Shown: in pieces, positions 47,685-58,730 of the stretch | Layout of the letters: every line of letters begins with the position of its first letter | Numbering within the stretch: position 1 is the first letter of the stretch | From: Apium graveolens | Taxonomy: Eukaryota > Streptophyta > Magnoliopsida > Apiales > Apiaceae | Direction of reading: 5' to 3' | Assembly (NCBI RefSeq): GCF_009905375.1 | Contig: NC_133649.1 | Location: forward strand, 238,046,201-238,110,200 | Length of the DNA stretch: 64,000 bases | Position numbers and translations under genes: made by a program | The notes under the pieces: model-generated | Seen by the model: the letters and a program-made list of their open reading frames with translations, nothing else | Told to the model about the DNA's origin: nothing | Databases searched by the model: none

Positions 47685-50633
47685 TATAACGACTCGTATA
47701 TTTTTTATATTATTAAATATGTAATTATTGAATTATTAAATAAATAAAATATGTGTATGGGTTCTTTCAGCTGGCTATTGTTTTGTTATTAATTATATGT
47801 GATTATTGGTGTTCGAGGATCATTGTTTGATTAATTGTTGAATTGTGTTGTTTTGTTTATATATTTAAAAGTGATTATATTTAAGATTTATTTTCATAAA
47901 TACTTGGATTATCTCTATAATTATTTTTATTACTTTATAATTTTATTTATTATTTTTTGGATTTTATAAAATTTAGAAATCAATATTTCATTCATTATTT
48001 AGCCCTGAATGATTTTCTGATTGTACTTTACTGTAAATTCAGTACTAAATTCCAAACTATTTCAAAAATTATAAAATTCATATTTTATTAAGTTTGGAAT
48101 ATTTCAAGAATTTTAAAATTATTTTGAAAGTTTTTCGGCTTTTATTTACCCGCACGTCTGTTCGTTAATTTGCAAAATGCGGGACGGTTGCGTGGTCCAA
48201 ACATGATTTAAAATTTTTAAATTTTTGTTTATTATTAGTTTTAATTATTTTTTGAATTTTGAGATTTAATTGGAATTATTTCAATTTATTTTGTCCGCAA
48301 AAAGTATCGTTTAAATTTCGAGTGCGGTGTCAGATTTAGATAAGAAGCGAAATAAACGAGATAAATACAATTAATTTTATCTCCTATTTTCTCTCTCTCC
48401 ACAGGCTGTCTCAATCATCTCTCTCTCATCTTGCCGCTCTCTCTCGATTAATCTCTCTGCTCCTCTTAAATCTCTCTTCCTCCTCTAATCTCTCTTGTTT
48501 CTCGTTCCCTTTGATTTCTCCTTCCTCTCGGCTGCTCGTTTCCCTGCTAAGCGCTGCAGTTTCGCCGCCCTTCGCCGCTCTGGCGAGGTGGTGGCGTGTG
48601 TGTGCCGCTATCTGCGAGTCTGGTCCTCGTGTGTGTATTTATCTGTGTGTGTGTGTATCGTGTAGTGTGTGTGTATTTATCTGTGTGTGTGTATCGTGTC
48701 GTATGTGTGTGTTCAGGTGTGAAGTGTGTGTCAGGGTGGTGATGGCTGTGGCTTGCGGCTGTTGCTCTGTTTTCCGGTCAATTATTCCGATTTCTTGTGC
48801 TGTTTTTCGATTGGGATTGTTGGTTACAGTTGGAATTATTTTGTTTAATTTCCGCAGAGATTATTTGATTTTTATTTATGAAATAAAATAAAATAAATTA
48901 TGCGGAATTATAATAATTAATTGATGAAATTCATGAAGGATGTCCGATGTAATCGGGAACCCGCGAATATTATCGCCGTCGGCGATGAGCCTCGGCGAGC
49001 CAACGGTGGACTGTGATGATGTAATCTGAGTCCTACGAATAAAAATATAAAAATATGAATAATAATTAATAATCATATTTGAATTGGTGTTTGGGAATTT
49101 GTGGAAATTGCAATTATTGTTGTTGGTTTGACTTCGAATTGTTTTAACGGGATAGTCCAGTAAATAGAGGAAACGCTGCCCGATTTCCGAGAAATCTAAT
49201 AACGGAAATACAAGAACGTATCCAATAATTATCGGGACGTCGAGTGAATATGTATAATATATATATAAATATCTTATACAAAATCTGTTTGTATGTCGTG
49301 GTGAAATATTTTGCCAAAAGTAACTAATAACCCTAGTTTCCAAAAATGTCGGGTATACGTATTTTCTAAAAACGAATACCAAACTGACTTTCGAGGACGT
49401 GAACCCTAACTGATACGTGTATTATAATAATGCATATTTTACAAGTCGGGTTTTGTTAACGTACGGGTAGATTGTTAGCGTGGATATGTCAAGCATATTC
49501 GGACGTCTATTTAGGGTATTTCGGTTCTATAGGTTCCAATCGAAATCCCGAGCATCCCGATCGGTGCATATTCGAAACGTTTTAAGTAAGGTATCCCCTG
49601 TGTTTCAAAATGATTTGTTAACTTGTATTTTGGGGGAAAAGTAACTTCTGAAAATACCTATCTCTAAATTTTAAATAAAATGAAAATGTTTTGGAACGTG
49701 TGTTGTGATTATACTGTTTAAAATAGATAGGTAAGTGGATTGAAAACTGGATAAATGGATCAGATAATTGGATGAGCATGCGCCAGGGCCCGTAATGGCC
49801 AGGAAGATAGCGTAAGAGGCTAAGTTGGTTGCGCATCCTATTTAAACCACTTAATCCAGCGTGACAGAGACCTAGCTAGTCTCTGAGTTCCAGAATAGGT
49901 TTCTAGGGATGGCAGATGGAGCCGTCCTATGGAGATAGCCTGATCAGCTGTCTCGTCAGGGATCATCCAATACATAAATATCTGAGCTTGATGATTTTAT
50001 GGTTCCCGTGATGGAACAAATATTTTGGGTCCCTGTAATGGGATAAATGGTTTTATGGTTTCTGTAAAGGAACGGAAGATTTGGAAATGAGAATAACATG
50101 CTAAAATTGAACTCTGGTATTCACACAGTACAACTAATGAGATATTTTACAAAGCATGCTAGTTATTGATATCCAGTTTTACCTGTTTACTTGTTTTTAT
50201 AAATGAGTTATGAATTTTGTTCCTATAATTATTTATCATAACTGTTTTTGATTATTATTCATATAATGGTCCTGCTGAGCGATTGATCGCTCACTCTTGC
50301 AAAATATTTTATATATTCTCATATTCCAGATGCCTAGGAGATTCTGCTATCATAGGAAGGGTCAATTTCCAGTTCCTCCTGTATTGAGCTCCTATGAGTT
50401 TGTGGTGTTAGACCAGGTGTGGTCTGTGAGTTGCTGTAGGAAGTTAGATGTGTCAGGTTGTTTTGAATAAGTTGGTTTGTATTAAAGTGTGTAACCTAAA
50501 TTATACTTGAACCTGGAAAAGATCTTGTGAAGAAGTTGTTTATATTGAAATAAAAGTGAGTTGATTGTATTATATTTCTAGTCTGATATTGTTAGTGACG
50601 TCAACTCCTGACCCCAGGGTTGAGGCCGTCACA
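47685..50633 (+). repeat. Solo LTR, Gypsy family E (2949 bp), TA...CA ends
   Basis: Starts TATAACGACTCGTATATT and ends GGCCGTCACA between two TGTCT copies; no primer site or internal region follows, so it is a solo LTR left by LTR-LTR recombination. Shares several blocks with 6457-8314 in inverse orientation. Hairpin box TGAGC-N8-GCTCA at 50276-50293. Hydrophobic ORF 48511-48891 arises from a pyrimidine-rich and TG-repeat stretch and is not a gene. Confidence 0.85.
48626..48735 (+). repeat. TG-rich microsatellite with a duplicated ~37-bp unit
   Basis: TGTGTG runs interrupted by TATTTATC and TATCGTGT; the unit GTGTGTATTTATC...TATCGTGT occurs twice in tandem, about 48629-48664 and 48666-48700. 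Confidence 0.85.
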
Positions 50634-50638
50634 TGTCT
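50634..50638. repeat. Target site duplication TGTCT, right copy (solo LTR E)
   Basis: Second copy of 47680-47684. Confidence 0.85.
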
Positions 50639-51122
50639 TATTAGTTGTACACTACACTTGCACATGGTACTATATAAAATACTCAACCTCTCTTTACCTT
50701 ATCAACGTGGGATAAAACCACACCACCCTTTCAAACTACTAACTTCAACTCAATTTCTTTATGGATTTCACTAAGAAAATGACTTAAATCCAAACATTAA
50801 AGTTTAAGTCCTCATAACAGGGATCAACCTCCAATAATTAGTTTAAGAAAATTATATCAAGAACATGTCTAAAACATGCCTCAAACTTTCAATTTTTTAA
50901 CAATCCCTCACAAATCCTTACAAAAATGCATATCAGATTTTATCATGACTTGCTTTTCAGAATCTGTACCCTTCCGGTTTGAACCCTTCTAGGTCCCCTA
51001 CTTTAATGGCTACCAGATATAGACAATGACAAGTCAAAAGGCTATGGTGCAGATCTAAGGCCTTGAGATGTTATGGTTGTGTCTCGATCTTGTTCATCGA
51101 ATGCTTCAAAAAATAACCTTTT
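50639..51122. other. Flank of the E solo LTR, no gene seen
   Basis: Contains ACTATATAAAATACTC (about 50669) and CAACGTGGGATAAAACC (about 50703), which look like LTR or promoter elements on the plus strand. No coding frame; the short ORF 50565-50774 spans the LTR edge and is not supported. Confidence 0.4.
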
Positions 51123-51400
51123 TGTTAGGTATGAAGTGCAATACAGAGGGGGTGAATGTGTTTTCTTATTTTTGATTAACAGTGATAATTTTGGCTAATG
51201 GAACAAGATAGTTGAATGACTTTGTAGTGATAAAATACTAGATGCAGACACACAAGTAATTTATTAAAAACTCACTTGATTTGTATCAAATTTGTCTTGC
51301 TATAAATTTGTGTTCGTGAAAATAAGAACTCAGCTACTTTTCTTGAGAGAATTATAAGATTTTTCTAGATCTGTGAGTTTAGTCGAGGGTTCGAAGGCGT
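51123..51400 (-). repeat. Sirevirus-type LTR end fragment (K)
   Basis: Plus strand begins TGTTAGGTATGAAG...AGAGGGGGTGAATG (51123-51158), the same inner LTR-end layout as L, A and G. The remainder is not delimited; right boundary is approximate. Confidence 0.6.
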
Positions 51401-51784
51401 AACCCTGGCATATTTTGAGGATCTTGGAATTGCCCTGATCTTTAGTGTGTCTCCGTACTATTGGCAACGGTCGATAGAGGTTTCTAGTTATCCCTTTCTT
51501 GAGAACGAGTCCGGTCATGTGAGTTCAGTTAGTAGATTGCGATAGTAGTTAGTTGTTGTTATGAGTACTAGCTTATGTTGTTAGTGTTGCACTGTTATGA
51601 TTGTTGTTACTTTTATTATTGCATTTATTGCTGATTTTGCTAAATCTAGCCACTCATTACAGTAGGACCCCAACTAAATGAGGATGGGAATATTTTATTG
51701 CAGCAACTTTCTCTTAGCACATAAAAATGTTGCTACCCGGGGGAAATTCTTTTAAACTAAAACCATTTGTTGTGTTTCAGGAGA
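51401..51784 (+). other. Leader upstream of the H gag; LTR and primer site not found
   Basis: No Met-tRNA primer site or LTR end is visible between the K fragment and the gag ATG, so the 5' LTR of H is missing. The minus-strand ORF 51330-51518 has no support. Confidence 0.5.
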
Positions 51785-54282
51785 ATGGCGCCTAAGAAGA
51801 ATATCCCGTCCAATTCCTCTAGTAGAGCTTTTGAAGAGGGCCCAGTTATGGGTGAGTTGTTAGATTTGCTGTGCCAACACTCTAATCAAATGGCTCAGCA
51901 ACAAGAACAATTTCAGCAGCAGCAACAACAATTTCTGCAACAGCAGTACCAATAACAGAAATTCATACAGCAGCAGCAGTAACAAATCCAACAGCTGCAA
52001 CTTCAACAACAACCTCAACCAAGAGAAGTGAATCAAACTGTAAGTTTTAAATCTTTTCAGTCGGTAAAGCCCCCAGAGTTTAAGGGCGAGGTGGACCCAG
52101 TTGCTGCCAGAATTTGGCTAAAGGAAATGGAGAAAGCCTTTACCCTCACTCAAGTAAGTGATAATCTTAAGTCAGACTATGCGAGTTATTTCTTGAAGCG
52201 TGAAGTAAATTATTGGTGGGAGTCCACTCGTGCCTTGGAAGGAGAAGGTCCTGTTTCTTGGACCAGGTTTACAGAGTTATTTTTGGAAAAGTATTTTCCA
52301 GACTGTATGCAAAGTCAGTTGGAGGTTGAGTTTTTGGAATTGAAGCAGGATGAAAAGAGTGTGGCAGAATATGAGGCCAAGTTTACGGAATTGGCCCGAT
52401 CGACACCTGTGTATGTGAGTACTGAAGCTCAGAAAGCGAAGAGGTTCTAGCAGGGACTGAAGCCAGAAATTCGTAGCGGAGTTGTAGCTTTGCAACTCAA
52501 AACATATCCCTTTATAGTTCAGGCCGCTCTAGTAATTGAAAGTTATCAAAAGTTGGCCGCCAAAGAAAAGGGTTATAAGAAGAGAAAGTCTGAAGGTACC
52601 ACTGATGAGACGAATCCAGGAGGATCCAGTCAGAAGTTTCATAATCGATTTGGCCAAAATATAAATAAAAGATTTAGAAGAAAGAATTTCCCTCAGGCTA
52701 GGTCTACTATTACTTCAGTTACCTCCACTCCAACCCAGTCAGCAAACTTAGCGGTGGATTGTAAGATATATGGTAAAGAGGCATAGTGGTCCATGCAAAA
52801 GGGATGTTCAGTGTTTCAAATGTCATCAAAAGGGTCATTATGCATCAGAATGCAACTCAGAGAAACCCGCAGTTACTTGCTATAACTGTGGTAAGGTTGG
52901 ATATCTTGCTAGGAATTGTAAGACAACTACTCAAGGTACTACGTCTCAAGGCCCGACATCCAGCACAACTAAGGCCAGAACTTTCAAGATGACCAAGAGG
53001 TCCAATGCTCAAGACTCGGATGTAGTTGTAGGTACGCTCTCTCTCAATTCCGTACCTATTAAAGTTTTGGTTGATTCAAGAGGATCTAAGTCTTTTATAT
53101 CAAAGGATTGTGTGAATAAAATGGACTTAATGTTAGAAGACTTGGCTGAACCTTTAACTATAGAAGTAGCTAATCAGGATAGAGTCTCAGTGAGTTAGTT
53201 TTGCCCTAAGTGTCAATTATAAATCCATGGGCATTCTTTTTCGGCTGACCTAATACCCTTTGAGCTAGGAGATTTCGACGTGATTTTATTTATGGATTAG
53301 TTGTCCCAATATAAAGAAAATATTGACTGTAAGAAGAAGAGGATTGTGATGTTTATCGAGGATAATATTAAGGTAAATTATCAGGGACAAAGGCAAGAAA
53401 AGAAATTTCTCTCGATATTAAAGGAAAAGAAATTGTTCATGCAAGGATGCGAGGTTTACCTAGCACATGTAGTAGATATTGAGAAAGAGGTACCTAATCT
53501 TGATGAGATTCCAATAGTAAGAGAATTTCCCGACGTTTTTCCAGATGAGTTTCCAGGATTGCCACCAGATCGTGAGATCGAGTTTTCCATTGATTTAGTT
53601 CCCGGAGCAGAACCAGTTTCAAAGGCTCCATATCGAATGGCCCCAGTAGAAATGAAAGAGCTAGCTAAACAACTTCAGGAATTGTTGGATAAAGGTGTGA
53701 TTAGGCCAAATGTATCTTTGTGGGGTGCACCAGTGCTATTCGTAAAGAAGAAGGACGGAAGTATGAGGCTGTGTATTGACTATTGGGAGTTAAATAAGTT
53801 GACCATCAAGAATAAGTATCCCCTACCAAGGATAGATGACTTGTTTGACCAGCTTAGGGGAGCGTGGTGTTTCTCGAAGATTGACTTGAGGTCGGGCTAC
53901 CATCAATTGAAGATTAAGACGAAAGACATATCGAAGACTACATTCAGAACTATATATGGAAATTATGAGTTCCTAGTGATGTCATTTGGATTGACTAATG
54001 CCCCAGCTGCTTTCATGGATATAATAAATCGGGTGTACAAGGAGTACTTGGATAAGTTTGTGATTGTATTTATTGATGACATCCTCATATATTGGAAGAC
54101 TAGAGAAGATCATGTTGAACATCTGAGGATTGCCCTACAACGGCTAAGAGAGAAGCAGTTGTACGCCAAGTTTTTAAAGTGTGAATTTTGGTTGGATGAA
54201 GTCCAATTCTTGGGTCATGTAGTAGAAAATGATGGCATTAAGGTGGATCCTGCAGAGATTGAGGCTGTATCCAAGTGGGAAC
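51785..54282 (+). pseudogene. gag-pol: Gypsy gag-pol of element H, decayed, cut within RT/RNase H linker
   Basis: ATG at 51785 begins MAPKKNIPSNSSS. A Gln-rich stretch holds two TAA stops (first at 51953), both CAA to TAA by context. Gag domain: SFKSFQSVKPPEFKGEVDP, WLKEMEKAFTL, YWWES, LFLEKYFPDC; TAG at 52448-52450. A frameshift lies near 52775. Knuckles: CFKCHQKGHYASEC intact, CYNCGKVGYLARNC with His replaced by Tyr. Protease reads VLVDSRGSKSFIS, so the catalytic DSG is altered. TAG at about 53199 and further stops precede a 336-codon frame with [53 protein letters not shown] and VFIDDILIY: a complete-looking RT palm. It ends where element I inserted; GGAAC (54278-54282) is the presumed duplication. 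Confidence 0.9.
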
Positions 54283-54597
54283 TGTTGAGTGGAATTTATG
54301 ACACTTTATAACGCTCAATTAAGCTTTGAATTGGTGTATTTATACTCAAGTTATTGGTGTTTTAATGTGTTTTCTAGTGTTTTTGCATTTCAGGCATTAA
54401 TCTGGGATTCAGGTGAATTAGCATTGATTTGATGCTAATATGGTGTTAGGATGGTATCCAAGGAATAAAGGCTCGTGAAGACCAACTCGTTGCAGTAAGA
54501 AAGAAGGCAATTCCAGTTTTTCCAGAAGACCGGTGCGCCTGTGCTGTGCTAGGGCGCGACAACGCCAGAGAAATAGAATGTCAGCGCACCTGCGCTG

Positions 54598-57462
54598 GTA
54601 CTAGAAAAAGTAGAATAGACATCGCCTATTAGACATCGGTTGCTCGTGGAGCCGATGTAAAAGGTTTTTAGACATCATTTTTAATCAACCGATGTCTTTT
54701 GTTAATATAGACATTGATTTTTTAGCCCAACCGATAATGTAAGTCTGTTTTAAAAAATGATTCAGCGTGCCTCCCTCATTTCCCCCCTAAGCCAAATATT
54801 TCATTCCCTCATAAAAATCACCCCAGTTTTTCCTTAAAATTTTTTAAGTATCCAAATGTCCCTCTCCTTTATCTTAAAACATAAAATAAGAATAGAAAAC
54901 ACTCATTTATATCTCTTCTCAAATGTCCCAATGGATTTGTGAATATTTTATGTATACGCGTCTCTATTGGTTCTAGATCAAAAATTGTAGAACAAACCAA
55001 AAAATATTTAATTTGTTACATATTATAATATACGCTTGGTCATGGGGACTTCTGTGTTGGTTAGTCCCTAGTGAAATCTTTCATTTGAAATTCGCTCAGC
55101 TGCACAAAGTATCAACGTCTTCGTTAACATGATTTTCATCTCTATTTGTAGCCATAGTAGTGAAAAGAGTCATTCCGAGGAGCAAGAGGGTGAATCTTTC
55201 CATGATGGAAGTACCGACTTATAAGTGACCCTGGATGAAGCTTTAGCTAGATCTTTGCAGGATCTAGAAGATGACTTTGAGGATTTTGATCTACATGAAC
55301 ACAATGGCACTGAAGCTGGTAAAAATAATGCATGTTTTTAATTTAATTACTTGAATTGGTTAATATAATTTCGTTTTGCTAGCTTGGTGATCAAGCTTTT
55401 CTTATGTCATTGTATACAGCTGAGAGATATAGAGAAGAAGTAAGTTCTGTAATTAGTTGATCCTTTATTTTAGCTTAGTTACTGGCCTTTTTCCAGAATA
55501 CAAGTCAATAGTGTAAAAATATAATCAGTTAAATCATTAATTAGAGCTTAGAGGTGCTGATTAAATCAGGTATCACAAATAATGTTTTAGCTATTATATA
55601 TTTGGAACATATATATCTGGAGCTGGATTGAGGAGTGTGCAGAACTTGAGTGTAAAAAGATATCAATCGTTTGTTGTACAACATGCTCTAGAAGTACATA
55701 GCAATCTTTATTACTTAAATGTTGCAGTCCTGTAGGTCGGAACTTCATGTGCTTAGGCTTAGCATCCCCCCTTCCTCTTATCCCCTGTTAGGTAGATCAT
55801 TGCAGTTTTACATCACAGTGCTAGATTTCCTTCAAATAATTCCCTTCTTATTGTTAGCCACATTGTTTAAGTGTCGATGATGCACCTAATGATGACAATG
55901 TTGAATCCAAAATAATCTTCTAGATTGTGTATCTGATGCTTAATTTTCTTATTTATTTGCTTCCTTTTTTGGTTGCTAAATTCATATGTTTGCACAGCTT
56001 GCGATTTCTTTACCTGGGAATTGAGCTATAGCCTATAGCCTATAAATGTGAATGATAGTAAAGGGACGATGAAGTGAGTAACTTTTGTGCTAATACGTGC
56101 CACTGTTGTATGAAAATAACAACTCCAGGGATGTGCTTCTACTTCCTAAAAATGTTTTTGAAATAAATTTATTAGTTTGTAAATAAATGTGAAAATGTGA
56201 TCTTCTGTAGTCAAGGGCTAGAACCTCATGTTGTGATTATGACCCCAAATAACATTGCAGAGGTTTGTAACTTTATATATGAACCTTCATAATTAGTTTA
56301 TATTATTGGATGTTCTGTTATTTTTTTGCACTGTTTGATTAGCCAGAATTTCATTTAGGATCTGGAATCTACTGAGAAACGCTAAATTATAGATCCTCAA
56401 TCTCAGAACAATCTGCAAGAGCTACCATCCCAGTTTCAGGATGGTTTAAAATTGAATTCTCTTATGCATATTAGTGAGAGTGAGGTTTGTAATTTTCCTT
56501 TCTTCTAGGATTTAATGGTCTATTTAATTGCCTTCTTCTTTTGATATCTGCTGGCTATATTAACATTAGATAAATTGATTTTTTACCTTGACATGCGCAG
56601 AATAATAATACTCTGGGGAAGGCAGATACCAATGTTTTTAGGACTCAATGACCCAGCTCAGCTGCATTGATACCTGAAGAACCAGTGACCATAATACATT
56701 CGTTTGAACAATGTATGAATGATATTATAGGCGTAGCTATGAGAATTACAAGTTTTTGGTTTTTTCATTATTGTAAGACTTGATTGGTTTGATTTGGTAA
56801 TGATAATTAGAGTTTGATTTTAATAGTTTCTTCTTTTGACAATTTTTTGGCATCTATATTTTTAAAATGTGTAACATTTATTTCAATGAAAAATGATGTT
56901 AATTTAACATAATAACATCAGTTTTAGTAGTATATATACACCAGTTCATCCAGAAAAACTGATGTTAAATACCACAACAGACAAAGGCTTTAGATTAAAA
57001 AACTGATGATAAAGAGTACATTAGACAACATTTGCTTACAAAATAGTGATATTAATTATAATGATAGACATCAGTTTCATCTACTATAAAAATCAGTTTT
57101 TAAAAAAAAACTGATGTTAAAACTATTAGTATCATCATTTTATTATGAAAACTGATGTCAAAAGTATTAGTAACATCAGTTTTAACTAAATTATACTGGT
57201 TAGAGGCAAAATTATTGCTTATCCAACTTATATTTAAATTGATAAAAATATCATATAATAGTAATATATAAATGATATATGTGCATTAGAAATTGAACAT
57301 CAAGAAATAGATATCGGTTTCATATTAAAAACCGATGTTATATGTCTCATTTCACATCAGTTTAAAACCGATGTTAAATGGGGGGGTCTTTAACATCCCC
57401 ACGAAGACATCGGATTTTTTTATTCAAAACCGATGTCAGTTGACGTTTTTCTACTAGTAGTG
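54598..57462. mobile_element. Non-autonomous CACTA (En/Spm) transposon
   Basis: The right end, read inward on the minus strand, is CACTACTAGTAGAAAAACG, a typical CACTA terminus. The left end reads TACTAGAAAAAGTAG with the leading CAC lost or changed (GG before it). Both ends carry subterminal inverted motifs GACATCGGTT / AACCGATGTC (left: near 54618, 54633, 54653, 54678, 54699; right: many between 56900 and 57440, also as ACATCAGTTTT). No transposase frame is present; about 2.9 kb. The interior contains exon-like pieces. Confidence 0.82.
55152..56650 (+). pseudogene. Captured exon-like fragments inside the CACTA element
   Basis: Segments bounded by AG/GT-like splice signals on the plus strand: 55152-55317 (after TTTGTAG, before GTAAAAAT), about 55421-55440 (between TATACAG and GTAAGT), 56211-56262 (after TTCTGTAG, before GTTTGTAA), 56359-56484 (after TTTCATTTAG, before GTTTGTAA) and from 56601 (after CATGCGCAG). 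The first encodes an acidic stretch with VTLDEALARSLQDLEDDFED, reminiscent of the N-terminal region of BIG BROTHER-type RING E3 ligases, but this is only an impression. In-frame stops (TAA in the first exon, TAA in the fourth) show it is not functional. No RING domain is seen. It may instead be remnants of the transposon's own gene. Confidence 0.45.
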
Positions 57463-58592
57463 CACGGCTGCGCCAGGTCGGGAATCCAGTTTCTAGTTTC
57501 AATTAGAAGACTATTTTTCTGGGCTTTTGGCTTAATAGGGATGCTATTTAAAGACAATAAAAAGACGTTTTTTTTTATAACGGAGCTCAAGGAGAAGACG
57601 ACAAGAAGACCTATAGCACAATTCAATGAAGGCGAAGAAGATCTAGTTTATTCTTGTGAATTTTTGTTCTAAGTTGTAATCTTGGATGCTTATTTCTTAT
57701 TTTGTTGAACCTAATTACTCTGGATTACGTACTTTGTTTATAAAGACTATATTTATTATACCATGCTTTCATCGTAACCTACGTTGATGATGAGTCTGAT
57801 TATGGGCTAATCGTTATCGTGGGGTTCTAGCAGATTTATTTATGGATTTCTTTAGTTGATTTGTTTCGATGCCTTGGTGTGCGGTGATTGTATGATAACC
57901 TAGTATTGGTTATGCTTATTAGTCTTATGAGCATCACGAACTTATAAGATAGCGTGCTAATTCTTAATGAAGCGACAGTGAATTTAAGGATTTAGAACTT
58001 GCCATGCTAGCATAGGTTCATGTGTTATTGTTATGCATGATTCATAGGTAATTTTAACCATCTTGCTTGCCCTATGTAATCGCGATAGATAACTTGTGCA
58101 TTAAACCATTATGTTGTCAAATTCTATAGACATATAGGGTCTCAATATAATTACTGTCTATTCAGCTTCTATCTCTTTTGTGGATGTCTGGTAGTATGGT
58201 ATCCGTGCAATGAAAATTGGCGTTTATCAGTTTCTTGTTATCTGATTAGTGTCATCACCATTACATGCTAAGGTTAAGAATGAAAAGGCTATTGAATGAA
58301 TTACTTAATGAAGTTAGAATCCCATGTTTGTGTCATATATTATTCAACTCTCTTTCTCTTTAGTTAATGTTCTCTAGTATAATTCTCGATAATTAATCGT
58401 TATATAATCAAAACCTAAATTGTTATTCATCTTAGCATTGAATAATAGCCATATCATTGTTGCATAAGTGAATAAATCACATAGTTAATTTAACCAGTCT
58501 CTATGGGAACGAACTAGAAATAATTCTATATTACTTGTGATCACGTATACTTGCGTGAATTATTAGCGCATGCTTAGCGACTAACAAGTTTT

Positions 58593-58610
58593 TGGCGCCG
58601 CTATCGGGGA
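58593..58610 (+). other. Primer binding site, tRNA-Asp type (element I)
   Basis: TGGCGCCGCTATCGGGGA, six bases after the LTR end. Athila/Tat elements use TGGCGCCGTTGCCGGGGA; three transitions separate the two. Confidence 0.88.
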
Positions 58611-58730
58611 CTCGTTGTTAAATTGTAGTTTATGTGTTTGTCATCAGTGATCGTTAAAGTTCATTGACTCGGACATTGTTAATTACCTACTCTTTTTCTT
58701 GTCGTGTTTCAGGTACCCTTGCGAGTGTGT

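Larger units (their letters stand above)
54283..58586 (+). repeat. 5' LTR of element I, interrupted by a CACTA element
   Basis: Starts TGTTGAGTGGAATTTATGAC (54283) and ends GCGACTAACA (58586) just before the primer site. Without the CACTA insertion (54598-57462) it is about 1.44 kb. Contains GCGC-rich stretches on both sides of the insertion. No real ORF; 57433-57672 is chance. Confidence 0.85.

Noticed and set aside
48511..48891. 126-codon hydrophobic, Cys-rich ORF that looks like a membrane protein
   Set aside because: It lies inside the family E solo LTR and is generated by a CT-rich and TG-repeat tract; no homolog-like motif.
48876..49382. 168-codon minus-strand ORF
   Set aside because: Inside the E solo LTR on the non-sense strand, no motif, no counterpart maintained in the other E copy.
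55152..56650. A functional host gene inside the CACTA element
   Set aside because: In-frame stops, missing core domain and location within a nested transposon indicate captured fragments only.
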